Positions 36,291-47,880 of a stretch of DNA of 64,000 nt are shown here, piece after piece. Under the pieces are notes generated by a model. It had not been told where the DNA came from. It worked only from the letters and a program-made list of their open reading frames with translations, and did no database searches. Location: NCBI GenBank assembly GCA_944472155.2, contig OX235279.1, positions 60,299,564-60,363,563 of the forward strand, written 5' to 3'. The translations under genes and the position numbers were made by a program. The DNA comes from Trichobilharzia szidati. Its lineage: Eukaryota > Platyhelminthes > Trematoda > Strigeidida > Schistosomatidae. Every line of letters begins with the position of its first letter. Positions within the stretch are counted from its first letter, which is position 1.

Positions 36291-37465
36291 GACGAGGTGT
36301 CTCAGATGAGGAAAAATAGTTATTCAGTACACCTCAGTTACTGGCGGTTCTGCGGGTAAAATCATGAGAAAGTCTTTGAAATCAATGCAAACTGTGCAAA
36401 TCTAGTATTTAAAACAGCTCATTTAATGATTAATGGACGAAGTGATTTTAATATTCTCATTAACCGGTAAAAACCGATTTCTCAATGTTTACTCACAAAT
36501 ATTTTAAAAACAGAATATTAAAAGCTAATTTATTAACCCTGTTTGAATTCTATGTTGAAATATGTATAATTTTCAACATAAACAAAGTTTCATTCTGTTT
36601 TTGTTGTTGTACAAACAGTAGCACAGATTCGGAAAATGTTTTCATTTAAACAAAGCATTAAAGATCAATGGATCTACTTTATTTTGTAGGCATTTTGTCA
36701 ACTGCTTTCTAGGACAAATATTTCCAACAAAGTTTACATTTACATTAATTACAAAATCTAATTAATCACTTTCTACCTGTATGATAGTTTTATTCATCTA
36801 CATCGGCAAAACTTTGACAGGTATGGCTTCAAAACGGATGAGTTTTACTAGTTCTTTGCAGATGGTGAAGCAAGTAGCGGGTTGACCACATCATAATTAC
36901 CCAACATGTTTTAGATGTTATAGTTCTTGGGGTATGAAGGATTGTTAAAGTTCACTCTGTATCAGAATGAAAGAAATCAATTTATCAACTTTTTCACTGC
37001 TATACATATGAAAATTAAAGACTTATTCATCTGGAATAAACTGAAATTCGATAAGCAGAGAACATAATTTCCACTTTTTTTAGTTAGATGAATTAATCCG
37101 TTTTAATCTGTTTCATTTTGTATATAGTACGTTGTATTGCTAATAGTATGCACCATTTTGATCAAATCAACGTCCGTAAGTGCATATATCGTCTCTGCAT
37201 TAGTTATCGTTCCAATATGCTACAACTACAACTTGTGGAGTAATATACACTTGTTAACTGTATTACAGGACAGTACCATCTCATCCCAAGATGGTAGATG
37301 TAAGTAGTCATTAGATATTGAAAGTTAGCCAGTAACTAGGTGATGACTTAACCATTACATGTTCTGATGACCTTGATTCCGATCAAAGTGAAACTGAACA
37401 CAAATGCACTATTTATTAGTTGACAATGATTCTTTCAGTTCATGTTTCTTTTTCACTAAATCTAC

Positions 37466-37470
<5 letters not shown>

Positions 37471-37503
<33 letters not shown>
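37471..37503. repeat. (TA)n microsatellite, longest in the window
   Basis: Uninterrupted alternating TA tract of about 33 bases. It supplies the IYIYIY run in an otherwise meaningless minus-strand open frame. Confidence 0.95.
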
Positions 37504-37505
<2 letters not shown>

Positions 37506-37544
37506 AAATAACGAAGAAGATTTATAGCGGAGATGAATAATTCT

Positions 37545-37685
37545 GATGTGATTTCGCCATCTGTAATCAGTGGTTTAGTTCCAAAGCTTTCATTGATTTT
37601 CTGGACACTCTTCGGTGTTGACTTCAGTGTAAAGTAAGTGACATCAAACCACCCAGCTGAAAGAACGCACCTACATGAGCACATC
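37545..37685 (-). repeat. Relic of the CTGAAGA/AAGCTT hammerhead-bearing repeat
   Basis: The minus strand reads CCGAAGA, 18 bases, then AATGAAAGCTTTGG and AACTAAACCA, matching in order the motif at 39230-39310 (CTGAAGA, AATGAAAGCTTCG, AACCAAACCA). The plus strand at 37645-37680 repeats the outer block AAACCACCCAGCTGAAAGAA, so there may again be two inverted arms. It is strongly decayed. Confidence 0.35.
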
Positions 37686-38131
37686 AATTATACGCAATTG
37701 AGGTATTGAGTAATCTGTTTATACCACTATTGTTGCACGTTCATTTTTGTATTTGTAGACTAATGCTTAAATTTTTCTGTTCTGTTACATGGAGGTATTG
37801 TATATACTGGAAGGAAGTATTTTTTGGATGAAAGTGGATTAAAATTTTCAGGCGGAATAGTGTGACATCATTTGTATTCCACGATTTTCCATCAAACGCT
37901 TAAGTTATTAACTGTACTATCCATACTTTTAATTTTGTTGGATTGCAACTAAGCTCATCCTGAATGACGAGTTTTACCAACTCTCAGTGAGTTTTTAGGA
38001 ACCTGATTTGAAGAGTAATTCTTCAGCACACCGTAATGGACACAGTTATTGAAAGAGTAATATTGTTTTATGATATCATAGTCAGGGAATACTAAGAGTA
38101 GCTTTAGCAAACTTTAAACAATGAGGAGATA

Positions 38132-38646
38132 ATTGGTAACAGTGTTTCATCGTGAGCTGACACCAGTCAGAGTAAAATCGGAAAGCCTGAGAGTACTGGA
38201 CTACTGTTTCGTCCTTTTTTTGGACTCTTCGACACTACGCATCCACTGCCATGGTCCTAAACCAGAACCTTGCAGTTACAATGTGAGCCCGTTAAACCAT
38301 TGGGATCCGATCCAGTGATACTCATGAATTCTAACTTCTGCCAGTTTACGTTATTGCGCGACCACCAGCAAGTGTCACGGGCAGTGAACACTTGTCCTCA
38401 CACCGGCCGACATTCATACTCCATTGGTCACTAGAATTCAGGTAAATACTTGCTTGAATAGGGCTGAACCAGAAGGTCCTGGGTTCGAACCCCGATGGGC
38501 ACGTAATGAAGAAGGGTACCACACTTGGATGGAACAGCTGTCCAGTACTCCCAGGTTTTCCGAAGGCTCTCAAACCAGCATCAGCTCATGATGAAATTCC
38601 GTAACCAATCAAATCATATCCCTGCAAACCAACACCTGAAGATGAT
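38132..38646. mobile_element. Inverted hammerhead SINE-like element, family 1, copy 3 (full length)
   Basis: The most complete composite. The outer ends are near reverse complements (AATTGGTAACAGTGTTTCAT left, with ATGAAATTCCGTAACCAATC right), and the right end continues into the tail CCCTGCAAACCAACACCTGA. The left arm has a minus-strand hammerhead-like segment and a tRNA-like stretch (minus-strand AATGGTTTAACGGG... with a worn B box). A central spacer (38310-38460) follows that is also found at 51078-51200. The right arm has a plus-strand B box GGGTTCGAACCCC (38481-38493) and a hammerhead-like segment (38500-38550). The same spacer in two separate copies shows that the inverted composite itself, not just the single units, has multiplied. 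Both ribozyme segments have core changes. Confidence 0.75.
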
Positions 38647-38662
38647 AATTACTTAAATTTCA

Positions 38663-38960
38663 GTGTAGATTCCGCCACGAACAAACGTCAGTTAGAAAGA
38701 TCATTGAAAGCCAAGAGATACTGAACAGATGTTTCATCCTGTTTTGAGGGTGTTCATTAGTGCCGACACACGAGTGCACGAGGAACCTTCAGATCACGAT
38801 ACCAAGCTCTTTGACCATTCAGTCACTTGAGTGGCAATTCAATGACTAGTGAATTTTAACTTTCTCAATTAGTGATATAGTGTTACCTTCGCTATCCACT
38901 TCGCCTTGACATGGTCGATTTCACTTGTTACGACTTCTCATTACAGCTTCAGGACATCTA
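38663..38960. mobile_element. Inverted hammerhead SINE-like element, family 1, copy 4 (right arm missing)
   Basis: Only 17 bases after copy 3. Left arm on the minus strand: GATTCCGCCACGAACAAACG outer end, GTCAGTTAGAAAGATCATTG, then CTGAACAGATGTTTCATCCT, the worn stem III to stem II part of the hammerhead. The spacer at 38860-38945 resembles those of copies 3 and 6 (GAATTTTAACTTTC..., CGACTTCTCA). It breaks off where the right arm should begin. Confidence 0.6.
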
Positions 38961-39229
38961 TTCAGTAGCCACCAATTAGCTAAAGATGAATATTTAAAAT
39001 ATGGGCGTTTTTAGGAATTTGAATTCATTTCAATTTAGATTTCGTTACGAACATACGAAGAAATTCACACAAAAACAAAGTCAAACTTCAGGTGAAGGAG
39101 ACAGTCAACACCAAAACAAGTGAACTAGAAAGTGAGAAGTCACACAAAAACAACCAATCACGTTCAGGGTTACTAGAAGAGATGACTAATAAACTCATAG
39201 AGAATTCTAAAAGCTCACTTCACATCGAA

Positions 39230-39310
39230 GTATGCGCTGAAGATGTTGTTCAGTAGAGCAATGAAAGCTTCGCAACCAAACCATCCAGCTCAGAGAACAC
39301 AATCACGCCA
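39230..39310 (+). ncRNA. Hammerhead ribozyme candidate with AAGCTT stem III
   Basis: Stem I is TGCG (39233-39236) with CGCA (39271-39274). The core CTGAAGA at 39237-39243 fits CUGANGA. One extra T follows, then a 7-bp stem II, GTTGTTC with GAGCAAT (39245-39251 with 39256-39262, including two G-U pairs), closed by loop AGTA. GAAA follows at 39263-39266, then a tiny palindromic stem III (AGCT) and a U at the cleavage position. All invariant core bases are present. The very short palindromic stem III is what has been described for hammerheads in Penelope-like elements, which are thought to act as dimers. The unpaired base after the core and the U at the cleavage site could lower activity. It lies near the end of a repeat of unknown type that starts at about 39030. 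Confidence 0.55.
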
Positions 39311-39367
39311 AAATTCTACATTGTATTTAACTTCATAGTTATGCTTTTGGATTGGAAATAAAAGTGA

Positions 39368-39472
39368 ACATTTGTAAAAAATTATATTTGTAAAGTCTCA
39401 GCGAGATTGAAATGAGTAATTCCAACGATTCAATCTCGCTGAGACTTTACAAATATAATTTTTTACAAATGT
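39368..39472. repeat. Perfect 44-bp inverted repeat (hairpin), 17-base loop
   Basis: Arms 39368-39411 and 39429-39472 are exact reverse complements, with the loop at 39412-39428. In an AT-rich region full of old repeats such perfection points to recent origin or to constraint. It lies about 60 bases after the end of the hammerhead-bearing repeat at 39230-39310 and contains no open frame. Confidence 0.95.
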
Positions 39473-41220
39473 CTACTTCTCACTCGGCGCCCAAATATTT
39501 TAGAACTATTCTGTCAAATCTTGACGACAGTTCATTTGAAATAAAAGTGGTTTGAACGTTTTCCTCTTGAATTAAGATTCAGCCTTCATCTTTAGTGCAA
39601 GCTGTTTGTATACACCATACTTTCCGTTAATCCCTATGAAATATGTAGTAGAAACTATTTGATCGAAACACATTATGGTTTATTGTGTTTATAAAATCAT
39701 GTAGTGAAATTAGGACTCACATATTTCATTTTAGTAGTTCAAGAAGTCCTTTGATTGACCATGAAGTAATGTTGCGCGCAAGTAATCTACTAAGCAGTTC
39801 TGAAAGAGAATGCGAAGACTCTCGCTTCACTGACTAATCCGGTGATTTTAGTCAATAATATCCTAATTTTTCAGTAGTTGTTTAGTTTGGATAATCGCTT
39901 GATTGATCTTTTTCTGATTTTCTAGTAAATGCTGTCTGATTTACACACTCGTTAGCTACTTAATTTTCTTAATGATTTTCTTCAGGGTATGTTTCTGTAC
40001 ATTTTGGGGAACAGGAGAATCTAAAGTCGGAGTAAGGTGGTAAGAAATCAATAACTAACAGTTAAATAATCTCCTACCACTTTTGTGATGTGAAATGTTG
40101 GTTTTTATCTGTCAAATACATATGTGTATATATATCATTTCATTGATAGTTCTTTGAGAAATCAACAAAGCATATGACCGACTGTAGAACTTGTAGAACT
40201 CAAAGAGTGTTTTTTTATGTGAATGTCATAATTTTATTTTATGTTTGCAGTCTGTTAAAAAACCTTGCTCAGTCTTTGCCTTGTCAGAATCACTTCACAC
40301 TTCCGCGTAACTAACCGGTAATTCAAAACTACACAGCTGACATGTGAGACAGATAAAAAATAAAATCTGTTCCTTAGTGATTTATGCATGTAAATAAATC
40401 CATATTTTCTCACCGACATACAGACTCTGGACAGTAGCTGTCTTTCTGAAAAGACAGGAGTATTCTTTCATTCTGAACGTTCTAATTACATAGAGACTGA
40501 ATAATTCTGAGCATTCACTGTAAATTTACTGAAACCAAGCTAGAGAGGATAAACCTTTAATTAAATTTGAGGTGTACAGGATTTCAGATAAATTAATTTG
40601 AAAGAAATAAGCAGAGAGATGATGGTCAAGAGTTTGATTGTATTAGGTTACATATTAAAAAGTAATCAGTTCACAAGCTATGTTAAACGATTTTTGGCAG
40701 GAAATCAGTGATTATATAGATAAGGTTGTCCATGACTTGGAAACAATAAACCAGCTGGATACTTATTATCATAGTGTTGTTAAGGGAAAAAATGAAAAGA
40801 ATTGCTTAACTGTAACTTAAATAATTTTTGGAGTAAACTGGAAAAACGAAACTAACTGTCTACCAAAAAGAAAAAAATCTACAGATGTGAATGGATGTTG
40901 ACAATTTTCGTGTTAATTCGTCAGCTGAAACTTTAAATTTAAGTAAACCGAAAATTCCCTTCGAAAAGTAGTCGGTAAAGTAGTCACAACAACAAACTTT
41001 TTTCAAAACTTAAAGGCTAAACAGCATCAGTATATTTTCCATAGCAATTATAGTGTAGGACATTTTTAGTTTCTTTGTCCCTATAACGATAAAGAGAACT
41101 TTGTTCAAAATTTTCTACTAGACATATCCATCTTCCAGCTTTATGGTGGTTAAAACTGTTCAATTGGAATAACTAGTTTCGAAGAAACTCAGTGTTTTCA
41201 TTGGACACTAGTAATTAGTG
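39473..41220. other. AT-rich DNA without a recognised feature
   Basis: I see no gene or repeat unit that I can support. Confidence 0.5.
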
Positions 41221-41575
41221 TGATGTGTCTAGTCCTTCGTTTGGTACAAACCGAATTCTATCAGTCAGGTCTGCAATGTGGTCACCATTCTAGGTAGCTC
41301 GCCATCACGGTGCACTTTGAACTGTTGATGTTAGGTGGTTAGAGGCAATCAGCAGAAAGCCTTGGACCTAGGTTTTATCCTTTCAGTCGTAGGTCTGAAT
41401 AGCTCAGTGGTAAATTCTCTAACTGCAGCACTGGGTGACACAGATTCAATTCTCAGAAGGAACATGAGTTCCTTCAAGGTTGCAGGTACGCCTTGCTGAT
41501 GAGCGTCAACTAGCACGAAACCTAGGTCCAAGGCTTCCTGCCAATTGCTTGCAACCATATAACATCAACAAACTC
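41221..41575. mobile_element. Inverted hammerhead SINE-like element, family 2, copy 2
   Basis: Two pieces of the family-2 element joined head to head. The left piece (41221-41385, minus strand) is the body, matching 23241-23347, preceded by the 3' half of a hammerhead (minus AAAACCTAGGTCCAAGGC). The right piece (41392-41575, plus strand) has a tRNA-like head, with A box TAGCTCAGTGGTAAATTC and a worn B box CAGATTCAATTC, then a complete hammerhead and the first bases of the body. It shows the order of the unit: tRNA-like promoter, ribozyme, body. The schistosome Sm-alpha SINE has the same order. Confidence 0.75.
41474..41556 (+). ncRNA. Hammerhead ribozyme, best candidate in the window
   Basis: The core CTGATGA (41496-41502) and GAAA (41517-41520) are both canonical. 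Stem II is GCGT/GCAC (41503-41506 with 41513-41516), with one C-A mismatch and one G-U pair. Stem III is the palindrome ACCTAGGT (41520-41527), and the cleavage triplet is GTC with C at 41528. Stem I pairs GCCTTG with CAAGGC (6 bp), then after a small internal loop GCAGG with CCTGC, which gives the type I layout with possible loop contacts. The GCAGGTAC segment before the core resembles the known Sm-alpha hammerhead. Expected action: self-cleavage of the transcript after C 41528. The stem II mismatch is the main weakness. Folding may need two molecules because stem III has no room for a loop. Confidence 0.7.
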
Positions 41576-44500
41576 GGTGTTTCTCAAGGTGAAATTTCGA
41601 TTTCTTATAATATGTTGTTAAGCTTGATAACAAGTCGTCTGCTCCATTATGTCGAAAATAAAAATAAGGATCTTGATAAAATGTTTTATATGAAGCTTAC
41701 AGCTTTCGTTACAGTGAGGTAATGTCTTCTATTTCAAATATCGCAGCGTCTATAAATTATATTTTAGGTTTATATCCAGTTGGGTTGATAAACATATTTG
41801 CAAACAGAAAATATTTTTATTGGCCTGACATCTTCATACTATAGTGGTTTCTGAAAATTTCTGTCTCAGTATCCAGTCACGTCTTACCTTTCCCATTATT
41901 AAGAGTTGAAAGGAGAGAAGTAAACACTTTTCAAATCAATGAACAAACAATTATAGCTTTATTATTATTCGTCTTTTTATCATCCTTGGTATAAATATGG
42001 TTTCTTAGATGCTTCGCACACTTCGTTATCACAATATGAATGAAATCTCTCAGATAAACAATTTTAATTAAATTTACGTGCATCGAGTTTCTTACTTTCA
42101 TGCCAGATGTGTCCAAAGGAGAAAAATGCATTGTAATTCATTCTGTTTTTCTATTAGTTTGCTTAGCTACACTCAGAGATGTACATTTGCTTTTCAGAAG
42201 ACCAATCGTGGCGATCGAAAGTGTGGATATAAACAATTCCATATGAACAAGGAATCCACTATATGTTAAAAGTATTTTTCAGTTTGTGGTAAGAGGATGT
42301 TTTGAGAAATTCTTAATGTTCGACTTTGCTGTGGTGAAGTAATTAAAAGTAGGCGAAATTTCTATGAAATATTAGGAAAAATTTGCGTTATTTTATAAAT
42401 AAACTACGCCGTTGTACTGAATGACGCTGATAGTTTAAAAAGGAGGGGAGAAAATCTTTTGATGCATGCAATAATCGGTGAGTAAATGAAGAAAAGCATT
42501 TACATGTGTGAACAAGTTTGTCAGTATTCAGCAAAAGGAATATCACAAAATTATTCATGGGGTATATTTTCTGTAGTTTAATTCGTATGATATGGTCCTC
42601 AAGAACAAAATACCTTACAAATTCTGATGAACAGTAAGACCATCGATATGTTACCTACTGACAAAGAATAAATTACAAGAGTAGTAGAGGGAAAAGAAAG
42701 AGAAAGCTGACGTCTTTTTTCATTGACAGTCGCCATTACCAATGGCTCTTGATGTATCCAGTCTAACTAATAGACGAAATAAAATAAGAATAGATTTACA
42801 TTGATGTTGGAGTGTAATCCTGACACTGCGGCAGAAATAAAATTCCATTTCAGTGATGTGATTCTGAGTAGCATCTGGTACTGAAAAAGTCATCCACTCA
42901 TCAACGCTGTATCTATTTGTTTTATATCAAATACACCTATCTGAAGTGGATTTTGTGTTCGTACTGAAGTGCACGATTCAGACATCAAACTTGTGACTAA
43001 TTATTTCACTTTTTGGGGTTTACTTGACTGTCAGCCGAATAATATAACGGAATTATGCGAGCTGCTAATTCACTTTCTTCAGAAAATCAAAAATATTCAA
43101 CTAAATGACAACAAAATTATCATATGACGTCACATGCTTATAACTTCTGCTTCAGCGATTCCACCCAAACAGGTCTATCGTGAACACCACAAAAGTATTC
43201 TCTGAGACAACAGATAATTTGGCTTTGTTAGCCAAGGTGGAAGGCGCGTTATTTTCATATCGATTATAATAAACTGGAAGATGCTTATAAAGCTAGAGTG
43301 AGAATCAATGTTAATACATATAACACAGTGGTGGGCATATCTCATGAGAAAATGAATCACAGTCAAGGTTATCACGGAAACCATTATTCCATTCACGCGG
43401 GATTCTCGAAATTAACCCTGAAGCTTCGTACAGAAAGATAAAGAAAGGATCTGAATTAAACGAGTCGGCTCAGAAAACGCCTACCTGAGGTTCAAATTTT
43501 CTCCATCATCTCAAAAATAATTTAGCTCATGTGCTGAGCGGTGGTCAAAACATTGATTTCTTGGTTTATCGCCCCATGGCAGTACCTATATATACATATA
43601 TATATATACACATAAGACGATACAATGAATATTTGCATTCAAATTTAGCATTTCTGATCGATTAGATGCATACATCGTCATATGATAACATAAATGCATC
43701 ACGCTGTGAATCGATAGTCTTCAGTTCGTAATAATATCGACCACTTCACTTAGTTGCTAAAGGAGCTGAAATTCTACTTCTCAACCATCTAAAAGGTGAT
43801 AAGTACCGGCAAAGTCTGAGAGATAAACACTTATATTAAAATAAAATACTGAGAAATTACTGTATTGGAGATGAATCTGAATATTTTGTTGTTGTTAAAA
43901 TCAATTCCACAAAATTTCTTCTCTTTTCTTTTATCTACAAGTACTGATATTTATCAGTTTAATGAATTATTTTACTAAAATCCATTACGTCTCACCGTCA
44001 TAAACAGATTAGTAACGCAATAGGAATGTTTCTGCTAGCCACTTTGACCTATTTCTTTATTTTGACTCTGCTAACCCTATTTGACTTCGGTGAAAATAAA
44101 TAAATGCACATATATATATCATTTTGTTTTAATTGGAAATTTTATTCAACCCAGTTTTTTTCATATGAGCATAAGTGCTTACTCACATTATTTCCGGTGA
44201 GGTGATGTTTCTTTATCTCACTAAATTCACATTGATAGTTTTACTTTTTTATGTGTTCAACTTTACAGACATTTGGGACAGGTAATATTATCCCGGTAAA
44301 GTGAAAGGGAAGTGGATAGTCTTTCTTAAAACCATTAATGTAGCTTAAAAGCATGGCTATATATATATATATACTTTCATCTTACTTTTAATTTCCACTT
44401 TGATGGTTTGTAGCATATTAACCAAATTGACTGCAAACATAGTAGACCTAAAATATTTTTTGTATTTCAATTCAGGAATGTTAAAATGTTAGTGGTTTAG

Positions 44501-47500
44501 GGCCTCCTTCCTAAGTTCTTCCGGTTGGTTGCTCACATGCATTTAAGAATGTGAACTGAAATGGAGCAAGTGAACATGGTGTAAACACTGTCTCGAATGC
44601 ATTTACCTTTACAGCTTACCTCTTCTTGTAGGTACATCTACAGATCCAGCAGGCGACGATGAACATCGACTTTTGAGTTGTATTTTATCCAAATATTTAG
44701 GCTTTATAAGTGGGTTTTGAAGCATACCGAATAAGTCAGTTAATATATCACCTCATTATTTTGTATATCTCATCAGTGTTCCCAACTAAAACGAGAGTGT
44801 TTGGTTTTGAATTTTAAAAACATGAATATTTACTCATCTGGTGTCATTTGAAAGTCAATAACTATTCGGAAAGAGATTCATTGCGTAAATCTTATTTATT
44901 TTATAAATATAAATCTCAGGATAAAATTATGCCTAGACTACCAAAGCTTGAGTAATAACCACCTGAGAGTAACTGCTGTAATCCATCATCATTTTTTTGC
45001 TTCGAATCAACGTTTTGACGTTTGAATAATGCTGTAATATCATTCAGTAGTAACGTAAGACACCAAGATGAATTTTGATTTGCACTGCTTTTTCTGAATT
45101 ATGTATGCAGTTATGGTTATTTATTAAATGTGAGGGAAAAGACTCGGAGAACAGTTTCAATTGATCAACGCATAATGCTTATAATTTTATTAATTGCATT
45201 TTACGAGAGATTACTAAAAGAAAATATCCCATTTAATAGATTAGTAGATTGAGAAGCATTGTCGATCTCCTCGTAGGAGGCAGGATTATTAACACCTAAA
45301 ATGGATAACGTGCAAAGACTGAAATATATGTATCGTACTATAAAAATGGCTGTACTTCGATTAACCAGGTAGTATAAAGGTGCATAAAAATTTAAAAATT
45401 AGGTTTAAAATCAAGTATTATTTCAAGCTCTCTGATTGTTTTTCAAGTAGTATGACTGGAGTTCGAAAAAAGTTTCGGAGAATATACCTGGTTGGTAATC
45501 ACTAGCGAATTAAGTGTAGCGTTTAATTCGATGAAATTGACGGCGTTTTTGATCATATCACTTAATCTATAGTTAGTTTTCGAAAATAGTCAATTCACCG
45601 ACTGTGTGCAAGATATGAATATTGTTAACAAAAGTATGCTGTCCGTCAACATTAAATCACTTTTTACAAGAAACTTTCACTCGCGGAGACTGTTTTATAT
45701 GCAGATGTATTGATTAAAACCAGGCGAACTTCAGAATATCAACAGCGTATTTGAAATAACCCATATTACCATGCATCCATAGTTGACAGTTCACTTTATA
45801 TGACATAGTTTACAGATGAACGGATGGTATGGGAATGGGATTTCTCTTGAGTCTGTTGCTAGTATAGTTTTATGGCTAGCCTCAAGAATGGCCAGTTAAA
45901 GTCAAATACTGATCATTTTCAACTTAATACATGACACGTGTACAGCGTTTTTATCATTTGTAGCAATAATTATGACATTAATCAGATTCTACGGCTATTT
46001 AATGACTGAATAGATGGAACTATTCACAGATCTTCACTTTCTGCTTTATAATTTAATCACGTGGTCTCGGTCCATAGGCTTCTAATTCATTACAGCTATT
46101 TGAAAAATGCGCAATGCTTGAATGTAATAAGAAACGCGTAATTCTAACAAAAAGTTGGTAAGAACTGGATTCTAAACTGTTTATTTCGGCCTCGTCAGGA
46201 AAAACTGTGATGGTAGCCTATACATTTTACAAATCTGTGAAACTATGATAGAATATCTCTTGGATCCTATGAGTTATATCTCCATGACTATTTTGTTAAT
46301 ACCACAGTTAGGCAGATTTATGGGTCTTATAAAGAAAAGCGTCTAACGTCTTATGCAGTGTGATGCAAGATAGTTAACTGATATCAAATTACTATGTCAT
46401 TTTTAAATATATAGTGTTTGGCTAACCAAATGACAACTTATTATTCAAGTCAACATTATCAGCACGTCTATGTAAGGTATGTACATGTATATGAATATTC
46501 ATATGAGTTAAATAAAACGTTGTAGTATTATTGATTTCTTGATGAATTAAGGGAAATAGTGTGAATATACAGAAAGTAACCACAAAGATCTACGTAACAT
46601 TATGAGTCTATATATATATATATATATGTAACAAAGTTTTACTTATGCTCTGACAAAAAACAGAATTTATCCATCAGGTCAGGAAATATAATTTATGGTT
46701 CTCCTAGAAATCCAGATTCCTAGCGAAATGTCTGAAAATGAAGTTAGTTAAATTGAGAACGATTTGCTTCCGATAGCTTGTTTTTTACTTATCTGTGACT
46801 TTGTTATGCTTGTCACTTTTTGATAATCTGACAGATTATCTATTTGTTGATAAGAGTGTATTCAGGATAGACTTATTATATGAAATAAAAGTATCAATTA
46901 ATCATTGTCATTGTGACTTTTCACTTGACTACCTCTTTACAAAGACATTTTACGGATTGCTGAATGCGTGATCAAAGGCCACATACCATAGATTGGTGGA
47001 TGACTAGTGCTGATCCTCTCCCAATACTTTTCTATTGGAAGTAAACTAGCATTATTTTTACCACACGTAAACAACTGTGAATTTATGTTAGATACCGTCA
47101 GATAGGCATAAAAATGTTGTTACGATATGATTTGGATTCTTTTTTAATCTCATTATTCCACTGATTCACGTCTAAGTAACGGTTTGCCTGATTAGGAAAT
47201 ATGAGTTGACCAAGTATTATATAAGGGATGAATCAATATCTCCCGAATGTCAAGTGTATAGAGATTTAGTTGAAGGGAATAAACGCTAATACTATTAGGA
47301 ATCTTAGGTGGATTTCAATTTAATTCACCTGATTATTTTTGGACACAACTCCTTAAAAATGGACTATTTAATTGTTGTTGTTCGAAAATTATTCATGCAA
47401 AAATTTTTATTCCTTTTTAAAGCCTTTCTTTTCTGCCTGAAAATCACATGTGTGTATTTGTGCACTACGGAAGAAAACGAGAATTACATTACAATTTTCT

Positions 47501-47880
47501 TCATTATTTTGAGATTAAATGTTTAGAATTTCAAAAGGAAATAATTTTATGCTGATTTTAAGACAATTATGTCTTTATAAAACGAGCAGCTATGCGTTAC
47601 TTAGAGATCACGGCAACACTAATCTATTGTAACAGCAGAAGGCAACACGCGAAAGCCAAGGTATATTTTCAAGTGATCAAACCGCTATATATATATATAT
47701 TCTTATTCGTTCACCAACCATTGAGCGTGTTATTTTGGTTTACACTAAATGACATGAAATATAATGTTCAAATACGTAGTATTCTGTTGCTAACGCTGTA
47801 ATGAACTGTGGGAATATGTGATAAAAATATTCCGTCAGAAAACATCGTTTGTATCACACCACCTTACTATGATATTCATG
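41576..47880. other. AT-rich DNA with TA tracts, no gene
   Basis: Over 6 kb without a supported gene. TA tracts occur near 43593-43608, 44108-44120, 44358-44372, 46609-46627 and 47685-47700. A weak tRNA-like arrangement lies at 43531-43578 (GCTGAGCGGTGGTCAAAAC, then TTGGTTTATCGCCCC). At 46180-46200 the minus strand reads CCTGACGAGGCCGAAAT, which resembles a hammerhead core without a stem II loop. Neither is strong enough to list as a feature. Confidence 0.5.
46609..46627. repeat. (TA)n microsatellite
   Basis: Uninterrupted alternating TA tract. Confidence 0.9.

Noticed and set aside
37409..37687. A 92-codon minus-strand frame with an IYIYIY run
   Set aside because: The run is the (TA)n microsatellite, and the rest overlaps a decayed repeat.
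43531..43578. A-box-like and B-box-like words at short spacing
   Set aside because: The spacing is shorter than in real tRNA-type promoters, and no SINE body follows.
46179..46201. Minus-strand CCTGACGAGGCCGAAAT, which looks like a hammerhead core joined to GAAA
   Set aside because: Only four bases lie between core and GAAA, so there is no stem II loop, and no cleavage triplet follows in the right place. Probably chance, or part of an unknown repeat.
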